This document shows positions 56,759-64,000 of a DNA stretch of 64,000 bases, piece by piece (within the stretch, counting starts at the first letter, position 1; the number at the start of each line of letters is the position of its first letter). Under the pieces are notes generated by a model. The model did not search any database. It was not told where the DNA came from and worked only from the letters and a program-made list of their open reading frames with translations. The stretch spans positions 254,804-318,803 of the forward strand of contig CAVUDO010000005.1 in the NCBI GenBank assembly GCA_963740255.1, written 5' to 3'. The DNA is from CAVUDO01 sp963740255. Lineage in GTDB: Bacteria; Actinomycetota; Actinomycetes; Mycobacteriales; Cryptosporangiaceae. Position numbers and translations under genes: made by a program.

Positions 56759-57082
56759 ATTGACCAGTCACCTTTCGGGTCCACGCCGGACAGCCCCTCT
56801 GACCAGCAGCTACGGACGGAGCGGGTCAGAGCCTCACCCGGAGGGTCGTCTCCGACTGAGCCGCCGAGTGAACCGCCGACAGACGCTCCGACCGGCGACC
56901 AGCACGAGGCCGGCGTCGCCAACGGCATGCAGTCGCTCGTTACCGGCAGAGTCCCGGCGAGGCGTTGACGAGCAGGTAGGCGGTGGTGTTGCCCTAACGG
57001 GTCAGGGAACGCCTGCGGCCAGGCCCTCGACCGACGGGCAGCGGCCGGCGTCGCCATCGCGCATTGCCGCACAGGCGCCGCC
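56759..57082. other. Intergenic stretch upstream of the relaxation gene
   Basis: About 320 bases. A minus-strand frame of up to 105 codons ends at 56755, overlapping the next start by 4 bp (from ATG 56926 it would give 57 residues ending GVDPKGDWSI). Coding is possible but unconvincing. Nothing else recognised. Confidence 0.3.
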
Positions 57083-57545
57083 TTGTTCGCCGATGATGGT
57101 CGGCATGGCGAACAGCGTGTCGGCGTCGTCCTGCCCCTGGTGTCGGCGCTCGTCGGCGCGGGCCTGACCTACTTCCTCAACGTTCGTTACCGTCGGCACG
57201 AACATCGAGGATCTGTTCAACGCGGCCATCGCCGCCGTTGCGGTCGCCGACGCCAGCAAGCACTACTCCCCAGGCGTTTCGCGGCCTGAGCACCTCTCTG
57301 ACAAGGACTACCGCGAGCTGCGTAGCGGCCTCGGCCGAAACGCTGTGGAGGCCCATTTCCGCCGTGCGGCGGAGGCGCGGGAGGCCGTGGCCAGGGTCGT
57401 CCAATACGAGCCGAAGGTGCGGGACTATTACCAGGACGCCTCGACCATCGAAGACAAGCCGGACGAGATCAGGGATCTGCTGGTCGAAGCGCGTCAGCGC
57501 TTCATCCGACAACGGACTCGGTGGTGGCCGTCTCCTACCCGCTGA
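57083..57545 (+). pseudogene. Membrane-anchored coiled protein gene, frameshifted
   Basis: One frame gives a membrane helix (VVLPLVSALVGAGLTYFLNV, RYRR). The next frame, from about 57200, gives IEDLFNAAIAAVAVADASKH, DKDYRELRSGLGRNAVEAHF and DEIRDLLVEARQRFIRQ. Together they match the layout of small actinobacterial proteins with one N-terminal helix and a cytosolic helical domain. Removing one base near 57195-57205 gives 154 codons. No good start site (TTG 57083 is the only candidate). It is on the plus strand, opposite to its neighbours. Confidence 0.55.
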
Positions 57546-57562
57546 CCGGCCGTGATCGTGAC

Positions 57563-57802
57563 TCAGCCGGTAACGCGGGGGCACACCCTGGCATTGCAAT
57601 CTGACGGCCTCCGGTGGTGACGCTGCGTCGCCACGGTGACAGTTCGGCGGTGCGCCGTCACCGGTTGTGCGGAGGTCGTTGCCAACGACTCGACCAGCGG
57701 CCGGTGTCGGGGGTAACGGTCGCGGTCACGGCGCCCGGCCAGGCTCGACCAGGGAGCAGGGCCGGGACAGGGCAGAGGTGGTTGCAGGTGGGTGCTGGTC
57801 AT
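57563..57802 (-). CDS. Possible small protein downstream of the coupling ATPase
   Basis: 79 residues, Arg/Pro/Thr-rich and without recognisable domains. Its ATG at 57802 overlaps the stop of the ATPase gene by 4 bp, the only reason to keep it; composition alone would suggest a chance frame. A hairpin-forming sequence (CGGTGAC ... GTCACCG near 57637-57662) lies within it and may rather be the operon terminator. Confidence 0.3.
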   Translation of the reverse strand: MTSTHLQPPLPCPGPAPWSSLAGRRDRDRYPRHRPLVESLATTSAQPVTAHRRTVTVATQRHHRRPSDCNARVCPRVTG

Positions 57803-59304
57803 CGGGTGGCCTCCGGTCGGGTCGGGGTAGGCGTGGGAGCGGCCGGAGACGGTGTCGGGCGGGCCGGTCGGCGGGCGTGCCCGGCCTCATCGGAGATGCG
57901 AGTGGCGCGGGTGGCTTGGCCGAGGTGGCGGAGGTCGGCGAGTGTTTCGCGTTGGGCGGTGGGTAGGCCGCGTGCTCGTGCGGCGGCGCGGAGTAGTTCG
58001 GCGCGGCCGGGTTGGGCCGGTGGTGGGGGTCGGGTGTGCAGGCTGAACGGTTCGGCGTCGCGGCCGTCGATGACCAGGCGGGTGATGACGCCGTATGCGT
58101 CGCGGCGCATGAGGTCTTCGGCGGCGAAGTACGGGCCGACGTGGTGGGCCATGGTGCGGGCGTCCCGTTGGGACAGGGAGAAGAAGACCTTGTTCCGGGC
58201 GTTCGCGTCGATCGCGGCGGCCATGGAGTCGCCGAGCTGGTCGAGGTGCTGATGGGCCAGCACGAGGGAGAGGTGCAGGCCGCGTGCTTCGGCGAGGGCG
58301 TCGTCGAGGCCGATGGGCAGGTGCAGCAGGTTGTGGCATTCGTCGGCGATCAGGGTCGCGTCGAGGCGGTCGGGTTCGGGTTGGTCGGCGCGGGCGGCGG
58401 CGGCGTGTAGGAGCGCTGCCAGGAGCAGGGAGCCGGTCAGGCGGACGGTGTCCTCGCCGAGGACGCCTTTGGGGAGCCGTACGAGCAGGACCCCGCCGTT
58501 GAGGATGTCGGGTAGGCGAAAGGTGGACGCGGCGGTGCCGAACAGGTCGGCGGCGAACCGTCGGGAGAGCACGGCGCGGAGTTTGGACAGCAGCGGTCCG
58601 ACCTGTACTGAGGCTTGGGCGGGGGTGAGTTGGTCGTACCAGGCCCAGAACGCGACGAGCCCGGCCGAGCCCAACGGCCCGGCGCGGCGTTGCACCTGGG
58701 CCATGACGCGGCGCCGGTAGGCGGTGTCGGCGAGCAGGACGGGCAGGTCGGCCAGGGTCGCGCCTCGTACGTGGGCCAGGGTCAGGACGGCGTGGCGGGC
58801 CAGGTCGTCGGTGCGTGGCCCCCAGTACCGCGCCCAGACCTTCGCCATGACGCCGACGAGTTGGTCGGCGACGGCTTCGGGGTCAGCGGCCAGGTCGAAC
58901 AGGTTCAACGCGGGCGGCGCGTCGTGTTCGTCGGGGTCGATGAGGACCAGCCGGTTCCCGACCGAGGCCGGGAGCCGGTCCAGCAGATTCCGTACCAGGT
59001 CACCTCGGCCGGGGTCGATCACCGTCAGGCCACGCCCGGCCCGCACCTCGGCCAAAGCGATGTTGAGCAGGAGCGTGGACTTGCCGGTGCCGGTCGGCCC
59101 GAGCACCTGGATGTGGTGGCGGGCGTCTTCCACGGACAACCCGATCAGGACGGGTTCGCCCAGCGGGGCCACCCCGAGTGCTTTCACCGCGTGGCGTCGC
59201 GGCGAGCCAGGTGGGACCAGCGCCAATCGCGCCGGCCGCCGCGTGGACACCGGCGCCGCGCTCGGATGCGGGGAGGTGTTCTCGTTCGTCGGTTCGGTGG
59301 TCAT
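57799..59304 (-). CDS. TraD/HerA-like conjugation coupling ATPase
   Basis: 501 residues. Walker A in VLGPTGTGKSTLLLNIALAE, TVIDPGRGDLVRNLLDRL, Walker B DATLIADECHNLL, then LVLAHQHLDQLGDSMAAAID and NKVFFSLSQRDARTMAHH, the TraG/TraD-VirD4/HerA pattern of actinobacterial integrated plasmids. Expected to pump DNA during transfer. No membrane helix of its own; the upstream gene has one. ATG 59304 has GGAG just upstream, immediately after the preceding stop. Confidence 0.87.
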   Translation of the reverse strand: MTTEPTNENTSPHPSAAPVSTRRPARLALVPPGSPRRHAVKALGVAPLGEPVLIGLSVEDARHHIQVLGPTGTGKSTLLLNIALAEVRAGRGLTVIDPGRGDLVRNLLDRLPASVGNRLVLIDPDEHDAPPALNLFDLAADPEAVADQLVGVMAKVWARYWGPRTDDLARHAVLTLAHVRGATLADLPVLLADTAYRRRVMAQVQRRAGPLGSAGLVAFWAWYDQLTPAQASVQVGPLLSKLRAVLSRRFAADLFGTAASTFRLPDILNGGVLLVRLPKGVLGEDTVRLTGSLLLAALLHAAAARADQPEPDRLDATLIADECHNLLHLPIGLDDALAEARGLHLSLVLAHQHLDQLGDSMAAAIDANARNKVFFSLSQRDARTMAHHVGPYFAAEDLMRRDAYGVITRLVIDGRDAEPFSLHTRPPPPAQPGRAELLRAAARARGLPTAQRETLADLRHLGQATRATRISDEAGHARRPARPTPSPAAPTPTPTRPEATR

Positions 59305-59313
59305 GGTGTCTCC

Positions 59314-60884
59314 TCAGTAGGGCCGGTCGTGGTTGGAGGCGGTCGGCCAGTTGGCTTGGACCCGCGCTATCTCTGCCAGGTGCTCGGCCCTCTCCTCGGC
59401 GCGTAGCTGCGCCATTCGTCGCAGGAGCGCGGCGGTCTCCTCGTCCACGAGTGCAGGTCGTGCCCCGCTCCGGAGTCGTCCGGCGCCGGGGACGCGGGCG
59501 TCGGGGTGGGTGTGGTCCAGCCGTGGCGGGTCCAGCCGGGGTGGTTCTGGCCGGTCGGTTCGGGGATGGCGCGGCGGGCGCGGACTGGGTGCGTCCGGTG
59601 CCGCGCGGCGACCTCGAAGCCGTAGCGGGCGGGGTCGGCGGGCAGGTGCGCCAGCACGCCGAGTTCGGCGGTGCTCAGCAGCATCCAGTCACCGCGGCCC
59701 GCCCACCGGTCGGTGAGTACCGCGGCGGCCCCCCACAGCGACCGGTAGCTCAGGACGCGGGAGGTCAGCACGAACCCTTCGGTGACCTGCCGGGCGACCG
59801 CGCGGGCGTAGGCCCGGTCCGGGCCGCTGACGCCGACCCGGATCGCGGCGAGCAGGTGCGGGCCGGTGCCGAGCTTGTCGGCGGCTTCGTGCATCGCGGC
59901 CGCCGCAACCGGGTCGACCGGCGCCGGGTAGCCGTCGTAGGGGCCGTGGTGCCCGGCGGTGGGTGTGGTCGGGCCGGGGGTGAACACGTCCAGCAGCGCC
60001 CGCAGCGCGCCGGTTATCGCACCGGCCACCAGGTCCAGGACCACGATGCCGACCGACCGGCGCGGTTTGGCCGGGTACCGGGCGGCGTGCCCGAGCGCGG
60101 CGAGGCGTTTGGACGGCGCCGGGCGGACGAGGACTTGCAGCACCGCCGGTCCGCCGGCCTGACCCAACCCGGCCAGCACCGCCCGCAGCGGATCGACCTC
60201 GCCGCCGGCCCCGGCATGGGCGAACCCGGCGTGCCGGGTCGCGGTCAGCAGCTCGTCGTTGACCAACCAGCCGGTCTCCATGGTCGGCCGCAGCCCGTAC
60301 CCGGCCACCGCCGGCACCTCCCCGCCACGCACGGCCGGTTGGAGTGCCGGCGGGGTGACCCGTTCGACGGTGGCGCCGGGCCAGGCGTGACCAGTGGTCG
60401 CCTTCACCACCAAGAACGGCACCGCCGCCGGTACCCACAGCCCGGCACTCAACCCGCCGCCGGCATCGGCGTGGACCTCGAAGGAAACCGGCGGTCGGGC
60501 CAGCCGAAACCGGCCCTGTCGGGCGCGGCGGGCCAGTGCGGCGAGCAGGTCCCAGACCTGCCCGGCCTGGCCGGGGTCCAGAACGCGAGGCGGGGTCAGC
60601 CGCACCCAGTACCCGGCGGCGGCCTCATGCCGCCACGCCGCCCGGTGAGCAGCCCGCACCGCGATCACCACCGCCGCGACAGTGACCGCGATCAGCGGCA
60701 GCCACGGCCACGCCAACACCTGCACCCAGTCCCACAGCCGCGCCGGCAGGTCATCGAACCAGCGGCCTACCGAGGGCACGTCGCACAGCGCCCGGTTTAC
60801 CGGGGAGTCGGGCACGTCCACACCAGGCGGCGCCTCGCAGCCAGACTCAGCGAGCACCGCAGCAGAATCGAGGGGGAGCAACAT
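59314..60884 (-). pseudogene. Membrane protein of the transfer module, frameshifted near its end
   Basis: ATG 60884 with GGAGG 6 nt upstream. One or two membrane segments at about 60-80 (WPWLPLIAVTVAAVVIAVR), then a long cytosolic part (ALARRARQGRFRLARPP; TVERVTPPALQPAVRGG; VLQVLVRPAPSKRLAALG). This resembles the partner proteins encoded before TraD-like ATPases. After PDDSGAG (about 59470) the given frame turns into an Arg-rich shadow ending at 59367. Adding one G to the GGGG run leads into VDEETAALLRRMAQLRAEER and ANWPTASNHDRPY, ending at 59314 next to the ATPase ribosome-binding site (524 codons). Confidence 0.65.
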
Positions 60885-61093
60885 GGGAACCTCCAAGAGA
60901 CGAACCGGGAAGACCACAGGGCCGGACGCGGCCACGGGGATGAGAGCGGTTCACGGGCAGACGCGGGATGAACCCCAGCGCAGCCGAGCGGCTTCGCTGG
61001 TGACCCCGGCGACCTCCGGCGCCGGAGCGGGCTCGATTTCGAGTCCGTCGCCCACCCATGGCCCCAGTTGGGTGCCTAATGTCGGTACCTGGT

Positions 61094-61133
61094 CCGGACT
61101 TTCACCCAACTGGCCGGACTTTCACCCAACTGG
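61094..61133 (+). repeat. 20-bp perfect tandem repeat (iteron-like)
   Basis: CCGGACTTTCACCCAACTGG twice, back to back, followed at once by a third half-unit CACCCAACTGG and preceded 20 bp earlier by an inverted copy of the same half-unit. Confidence 0.92.
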
Positions 61134-61163
61134 CACCCAACTGGGAGGGATTCGCGCCGCCGG

Positions 61164-61464
61164 GTGGGACCGTCCCCCGTCGTGGGACTGGCCGCCGAAC
61201 GCCGCGCGCGTAGAAACCCCGTCACTTGTAGATGACAAAAAACAGGCCCCGATTGGTCACCCCGCCGAAAAAATCATTCGTACGGAGGACCGGACCGAGG
61301 ACGGCGGACGGCTCGACCGGCCTCCCGCAGGAGACCAACCCCAGAGCCGCCCTTGCCCGGCCACGTGGGACCGTCCTTCGTGGGGAGGGGACCGGTCGGC
61401 CGAACGCCGGGCCTCTGGGAACCCCGGTGCCTATAGAAGACAAAAAGGGGCCCCGATTGGTCAC
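61164..61464. repeat. Pair of about 100-bp imperfect direct repeats
   Basis: Copy A 61164-61260, copy B 61365-61464, offset about 204 bp. Both share GTGGGACCGTCC, CCGAACGCCG, GACAAAAA and CCCCGATTGGTCAC in the same order and spacing. The shared A-run and the conserved ends suggest a functional unit rather than chance. Confidence 0.8.
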
Positions 61465-61765
61465 TCCGCAGGCAACCACCACTCCCAGGGTGGAGAACCG
61501 CAGGTCAGTCGCCCTGCTCCCAGGGCGCCGCATTGAGGGTTCCGGGGCGTACGTCGCGCTCATCTACCAAACGGGGTTTGTCAGGCCCTACGAACGCGCA
61601 CACCTGCGACTTTTTTCTGACAAGCCCTGACATTGCCGACTGAAACCTGACAAAGCGCAGCAAACGCTCGGCGTCCGTGGCGGTGGCAGGCACAGATCAG
61701 CCGAGGCCGGACTCGCGGCCGGGTGATGGTCGGCTCAGCATCCAGCCAGTCGTCGGCGACTCGGG

Positions 61766-62215
61766 TTACAGCCAGCCGTCGAGCGCGAAGGGCATCCCGC
61801 GTCGGTAGGTGGCGACGCCGGCGGTGGTGTAGGGGTAGGTGTTGTGCGGCAGCATGTCGGCGGGGAACCAGTCGAGCTTGGCGCATTTGTGGGGCTCGGC
61901 GTTGATGGGCTCACCGGGCCGATCCGGCTGGTAGGCGACGGTGAAGAACAGTCCGATCCGGCCCTGGCCGGCGGCGTTGCGGTGGTGAACGGTCACAGCC
62001 AGGCGCGGTTCGTCACCGGCCAGCTCAAGCCCGATCTCTTCTCGGCATTCGCGGACCACGGCGGTCGGCGCGTCCTCGCCGGCTTCGAGTTTGCCGCTGG
62101 GCACGTTCCACATCCCGTCGGCGTACCCGGTGCCCTCCCGCAACGCGAGTAGCACGCGCGGACCGTCGGTCAGGATCAGCAGCACATCCACGGGGTAGGT
62201 CGGCGGCGGGGGCAC
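61766..62215 (-). CDS. Nudix hydrolase
   Basis: 149 residues. VDVLLILTDGPRVLLALREG, then the Nudix box GKLEAGEDAPTAVVRECREE followed by IGL, then VTVHHRNAAGQGRIGLFFTV. Complete metal-binding glutamates. Nudix genes are frequent cargo of actinobacterial integrative elements; the substrate is unknown. GTG 62215. It is 10 bp downstream of the kinase-like gene. Confidence 0.87.
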   Translation of the reverse strand: MPPPPTYPVDVLLILTDGPRVLLALREGTGYADGMWNVPSGKLEAGEDAPTAVVRECREEIGLELAGDEPRLAVTVHHRNAAGQGRIGLFFTVAYQPDRPGEPINAEPHKCAKLDWFPADMLPHNTYPYTTAGVATYRRGMPFALDGWL

Positions 62216-62225
62216 GGAGCAGACG

Positions 62226-62832
62226 TTAGCCTGCTTCGCTGCTCAGCAGGGGGTCGATCCTCGGGGTGGTCCACGCGATCCGCTGGCCGAGGTCCAGCCC
62301 TGTCGGCACGTCCAGGAGCGGCATGCCGACCAGCGCGCAGGCGTCGCGGACCGCTGTCGCGGTGGAGTCTTGGAGTTCGGTGACCTTGGCTCGGAAGGGG
62401 TCTCCTGGGCGCTGGTAACGGTCGGGGCAATAGAAGACAGCGTCGTAGGTCGGTGCCCACGCACGGCAGAACGCGGCCATCGCCTCGACCACGGCGGCCT
62501 CTTGGCTACCGGCCGGGGCCGCGAGGACAAGGCGGGCGTAGGCCAGGACGTTGACGATGGTCTTGTCGCAGATCAGCAGTTGGTGGTGGCGGGCGGCGCG
62601 GAGCTGGTCGGACAGTTGCGCGGCGAAGAGGTCCACCTCGGTCACCAGGTCGAAGCGACCTCCCCGTGGATCACGGTCTCCTCGATGAACGGATGGATCG
62701 AGCAGGTTCACCGACGCATTCGACCAGGACTCCTCGGGCGCGGTAGTGGGCCGTCAGCGCGTGAACGAGGGTGGTCTTGCCGCTGGCATGGGTGCCTTCG
62801 ATTCCCACCAGAACGCAGTCGCGGACGGGCAT
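62226..62832 (-). pseudogene. P-loop nucleotide kinase-like gene with two frameshifts
   Basis: ATG 62832: VLVGIEGTHASGKTTLVHAL (Walker A), then VECVGEPARS in frame 1, PFIEETVIHGE in frame 2, and FDLVTEVDLFAAQLSDQLRA, LLICDKTIVNVLAYARLVL, FYCPDRY in frame 3. Adding one base near 62690 and one G in the GAGGTC at about 62655 gives 203 codons of a thymidylate/deoxynucleoside-kinase-like AAA protein. Its start touches the stop of the preceding gene. Broken as given. Confidence 0.7.
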
Positions 62833-63632
62833 CTATTGCGCGACCAGTGCTCGGAAGGTGGGGTGGTCGAGCCAGCCGAACGCGCCGTCGAGTCGGTCGG
62901 CGAGGAGCTGGTTCACGTTGAGCGGGTCGGTCCACGTCGCGTGGCTCCCGGCCCGCAGAGCCACCAACGCGGTGGAGAGGCTGTGCCGCAGGTTGAGCAC
63001 GGCGACGCGTTCGCGGGACTCGATGACGGTGGTCAGCCAGTCACGGTGCAGGGCGGTCATGGACTTGCGGGCCAGTTCGGGTTGGGTCACGTCGAGGTCG
63101 ACTTCGCCGCACACGTCAACCAGCCGCCGGGAGGTACCGGTGAGCAGGTGGCCCGCGTCGAACCGGGTATCGAGTAGCGCCGGGCGGGATCGCCGCGCCG
63201 GTCGCCCCAGGCGCGACGGGCTGCGGCGAGCGCGGGTGGCGGATCGGGTGCGGTGTTCGCCGCGAGCACGGCGAGGTCGCTGCACAGTTGATGCCCGGTG
63301 ATGTAGTCGGCGGTCTCAGCGGCGGCGGCGAGGTCGGTGGCGGCCATCTCGATCAGCTCGCGGCGTTCGCCGTCGTGGTTGAGGTAGACGCTGGTGTAGC
63401 GGAACGGCGTTCGCGCGGCCAGCACGGTCGGGCTGTCCTGCCGGTCGACGGGAATGGTGATCCAGACGATGGAGTAGCAGAACGCCTGGTTGCCGTTGGT
63501 GATCCGGTAGTTTTTCGTCGATTCCACGTCGATCGACGCCATCAGCCGCGTCCCGGCCGGTCGTGGCGGGACACCACCGGGACCGCCGAGGTCGCTGGTG
63601 ACGTACAACGCAGTCCTTTCCTGAGCTGCCAT
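62833..63632 (-). pseudogene. Unknown conserved element protein, frameshifted
   Basis: N-terminal part from 63632: NYRITNGNQAFCYSIVWITI, PFRYTSVYLNHDGERRELIE, TADYITGHQLCSDLAVLA. After AWGDRRGDPA (about 63180) the sequence continues in the next frame: LLDTRFDAGHLLTGTSRRLV, LDVTQPELARKSMTALHRDW, HPTFRALVAQ. One base added gives 267 codons. No family recognised. It lies directly upstream of the kinase-like gene, so they form one operon with the Nudix gene. Confidence 0.6.
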
Positions 63633-63662
63633 CCCGTCCGCGCGGCTGCGTGGGGGCCGAGA

Positions 63663-63983
63663 TTACCCGGCTTGTGCGGGCCTGGTGTCGTTGCCGAACA
63701 CGTCCCAGCCGGCCTGGTCGACCGCATGACGGACGGGGAAGGTTCCCTCCCAGCGGTAGCGGCTGGTGTGGACGGCGGCGGTCAACCCGACGGCCAGACA
63801 GCGCATCAGGGCAGTGCGCGCGACATCCGCGCAGCGGCCGGGACTATCGGGCATGTTCACTCGCAGCCGGTCGAGCGTCGTGTCGAGGTCGACGCTGTTG
63901 GCGTCTTGGCTGGTGTCGACCATCAACGCGAGGCCGCGTTCCTGGGTTGACCGGGTCGACCAGGCGAGGTGGACACCGACCAT
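63663..63983 (-). CDS. Unknown protein, possibly truncated by window edge
   Basis: 106 residues from ATG 63983, but the frame stays open to the window end, so the true start may lie further right. Contains LALMVDTSQDANSVDLDTTL, DRLRVNMPDSPGR and WEGTFPVRHAVDQAGWDVF. No known domain. It precedes the preceding unknown gene by 30 bp and likely belongs to the same operon. Confidence 0.5.
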   Translation of the reverse strand: MVGVHLAWSTRSTQERGLALMVDTSQDANSVDLDTTLDRLRVNMPDSPGRCADVARTALMRCLAVGLTAAVHTSRYRWEGTFPVRHAVDQAGWDVFGNDTRPAQAG

Positions 63984-64000
63984 GCCGGGCCGTCTGGTGG

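Larger units (their letters stand above)
60885..61765. other. Repeat-rich non-coding region upstream of the transfer operon (possible origin of transfer or replication)
   Basis: 880 bases with no gene I can support. It contains four CACCCAACTGG motifs (61064-61074 inverted, 61103-61113, 61123-61133, 61134-61144), a 97-100 bp imperfect direct repeat (61164-61260 and 61365-61464), and several TTGTCA/TGACAA motifs at 61570-61655. Position upstream of the conjugation genes and iteron-like organisation suggest an origin or regulatory hub. Open frames on both strands across the long repeat look accidental. Confidence 0.6.

Noticed and set aside
60682..61536. Long plus-strand open frame through the repeat region
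   Set aside because: It crosses the start of the transfer gene on the other strand, has no ribosome-binding site, and its apparent internal similarity comes from the DNA repeats.
61222..61563. 113-codon minus-strand frame containing two similar VTNRG segments
   Set aside because: No ribosome-binding site before its ATG; the similarity comes from the 100-bp DNA repeat, which also gives repeated segments in other frames.

Overview
The window is the replication-origin region of a high-GC actinobacterial chromosome. The core gene order is pcnA < > mutT4-like, murJ ... sigM, anti-sigma, trxB, trxA, cwlM ... < parB, parA, rsmG, jag, yidC, rnpA/yidD, rpmH < > dnaA, oriC, dnaN, gnd, recF, dciA, gyrB, gyrA. 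This is the classical actinobacterial oriC neighbourhood, also seen in mycobacteria. A chaplin-type secreted protein points to a mycelial, hydrophobic-surface-forming actinomycete (Micromonosporales, Cryptosporangium or Frankia-like); that placement is inference.

Layout. 1-2786: tRNA nucleotidyltransferase (partial), Nudix hydrolase and lipid II flippase MurJ. 2787-7540: an accessory island with small secreted proteins, a five-repeat chaplin and a HerA-like gene remnant; it separates murJ from the pseudokinase gene that is fused to murJ in Mycobacterium. 7735-18364: pseudokinase, SigM with its anti-sigma factor, thioredoxin system, CwlM, acetyltransferase, aminotransferase and a D-Ala-D-Ala ligase relative. 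18408-25151: chromosome partition (parAB with two parS sites), RsmG, and the membrane insertion/RNase P genes, all on the minus strand. 25152-28137: the origin, with DnaA boxes on both sides of dnaA and a probable oriC between dnaA and dnaN. 28138-40899: replication and topology genes; gyrA carries a 420-residue intein at the active-site tyrosine. Then come a DUF3566 gene with a frameshift, tRNA-Ile, a DLW-39 peptide gene and tRNA-Ala.

40855-53834 is an integrated actinomycete integrative and conjugative element (AICE). It is bounded by a perfect 44-bp repeat of the tRNA-Ala 3' end and carries int, xis, repSA, a DUF2637 gene, an FtsK-like transfer ATPase and a GntR regulator. Two IS3-family elements have inserted into it with clean target duplications (GGT and GGCG). 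One splits repSA and the other splits a conserved small gene; both genes can be rejoined in frame on paper. The right end carries a low-GC cargo module: a retropepsin-like protein without an obvious start codon, a DUF5678-like protein, and a divergent HTH regulator around a perfect palindrome.

53750-64000 is a second element abutting the first. It has a large serine recombinase whose last codons lie in the tRNA-derived repeat, a replication-relaxation family protein, a TraD/HerA-like coupling ATPase, a Nudix hydrolase, a nucleotide-kinase-like gene and unknown genes. Several of these show single-base frameshifts, so the element is either decaying or carries uncorrected homopolymer errors. Its far end lies outside the window.
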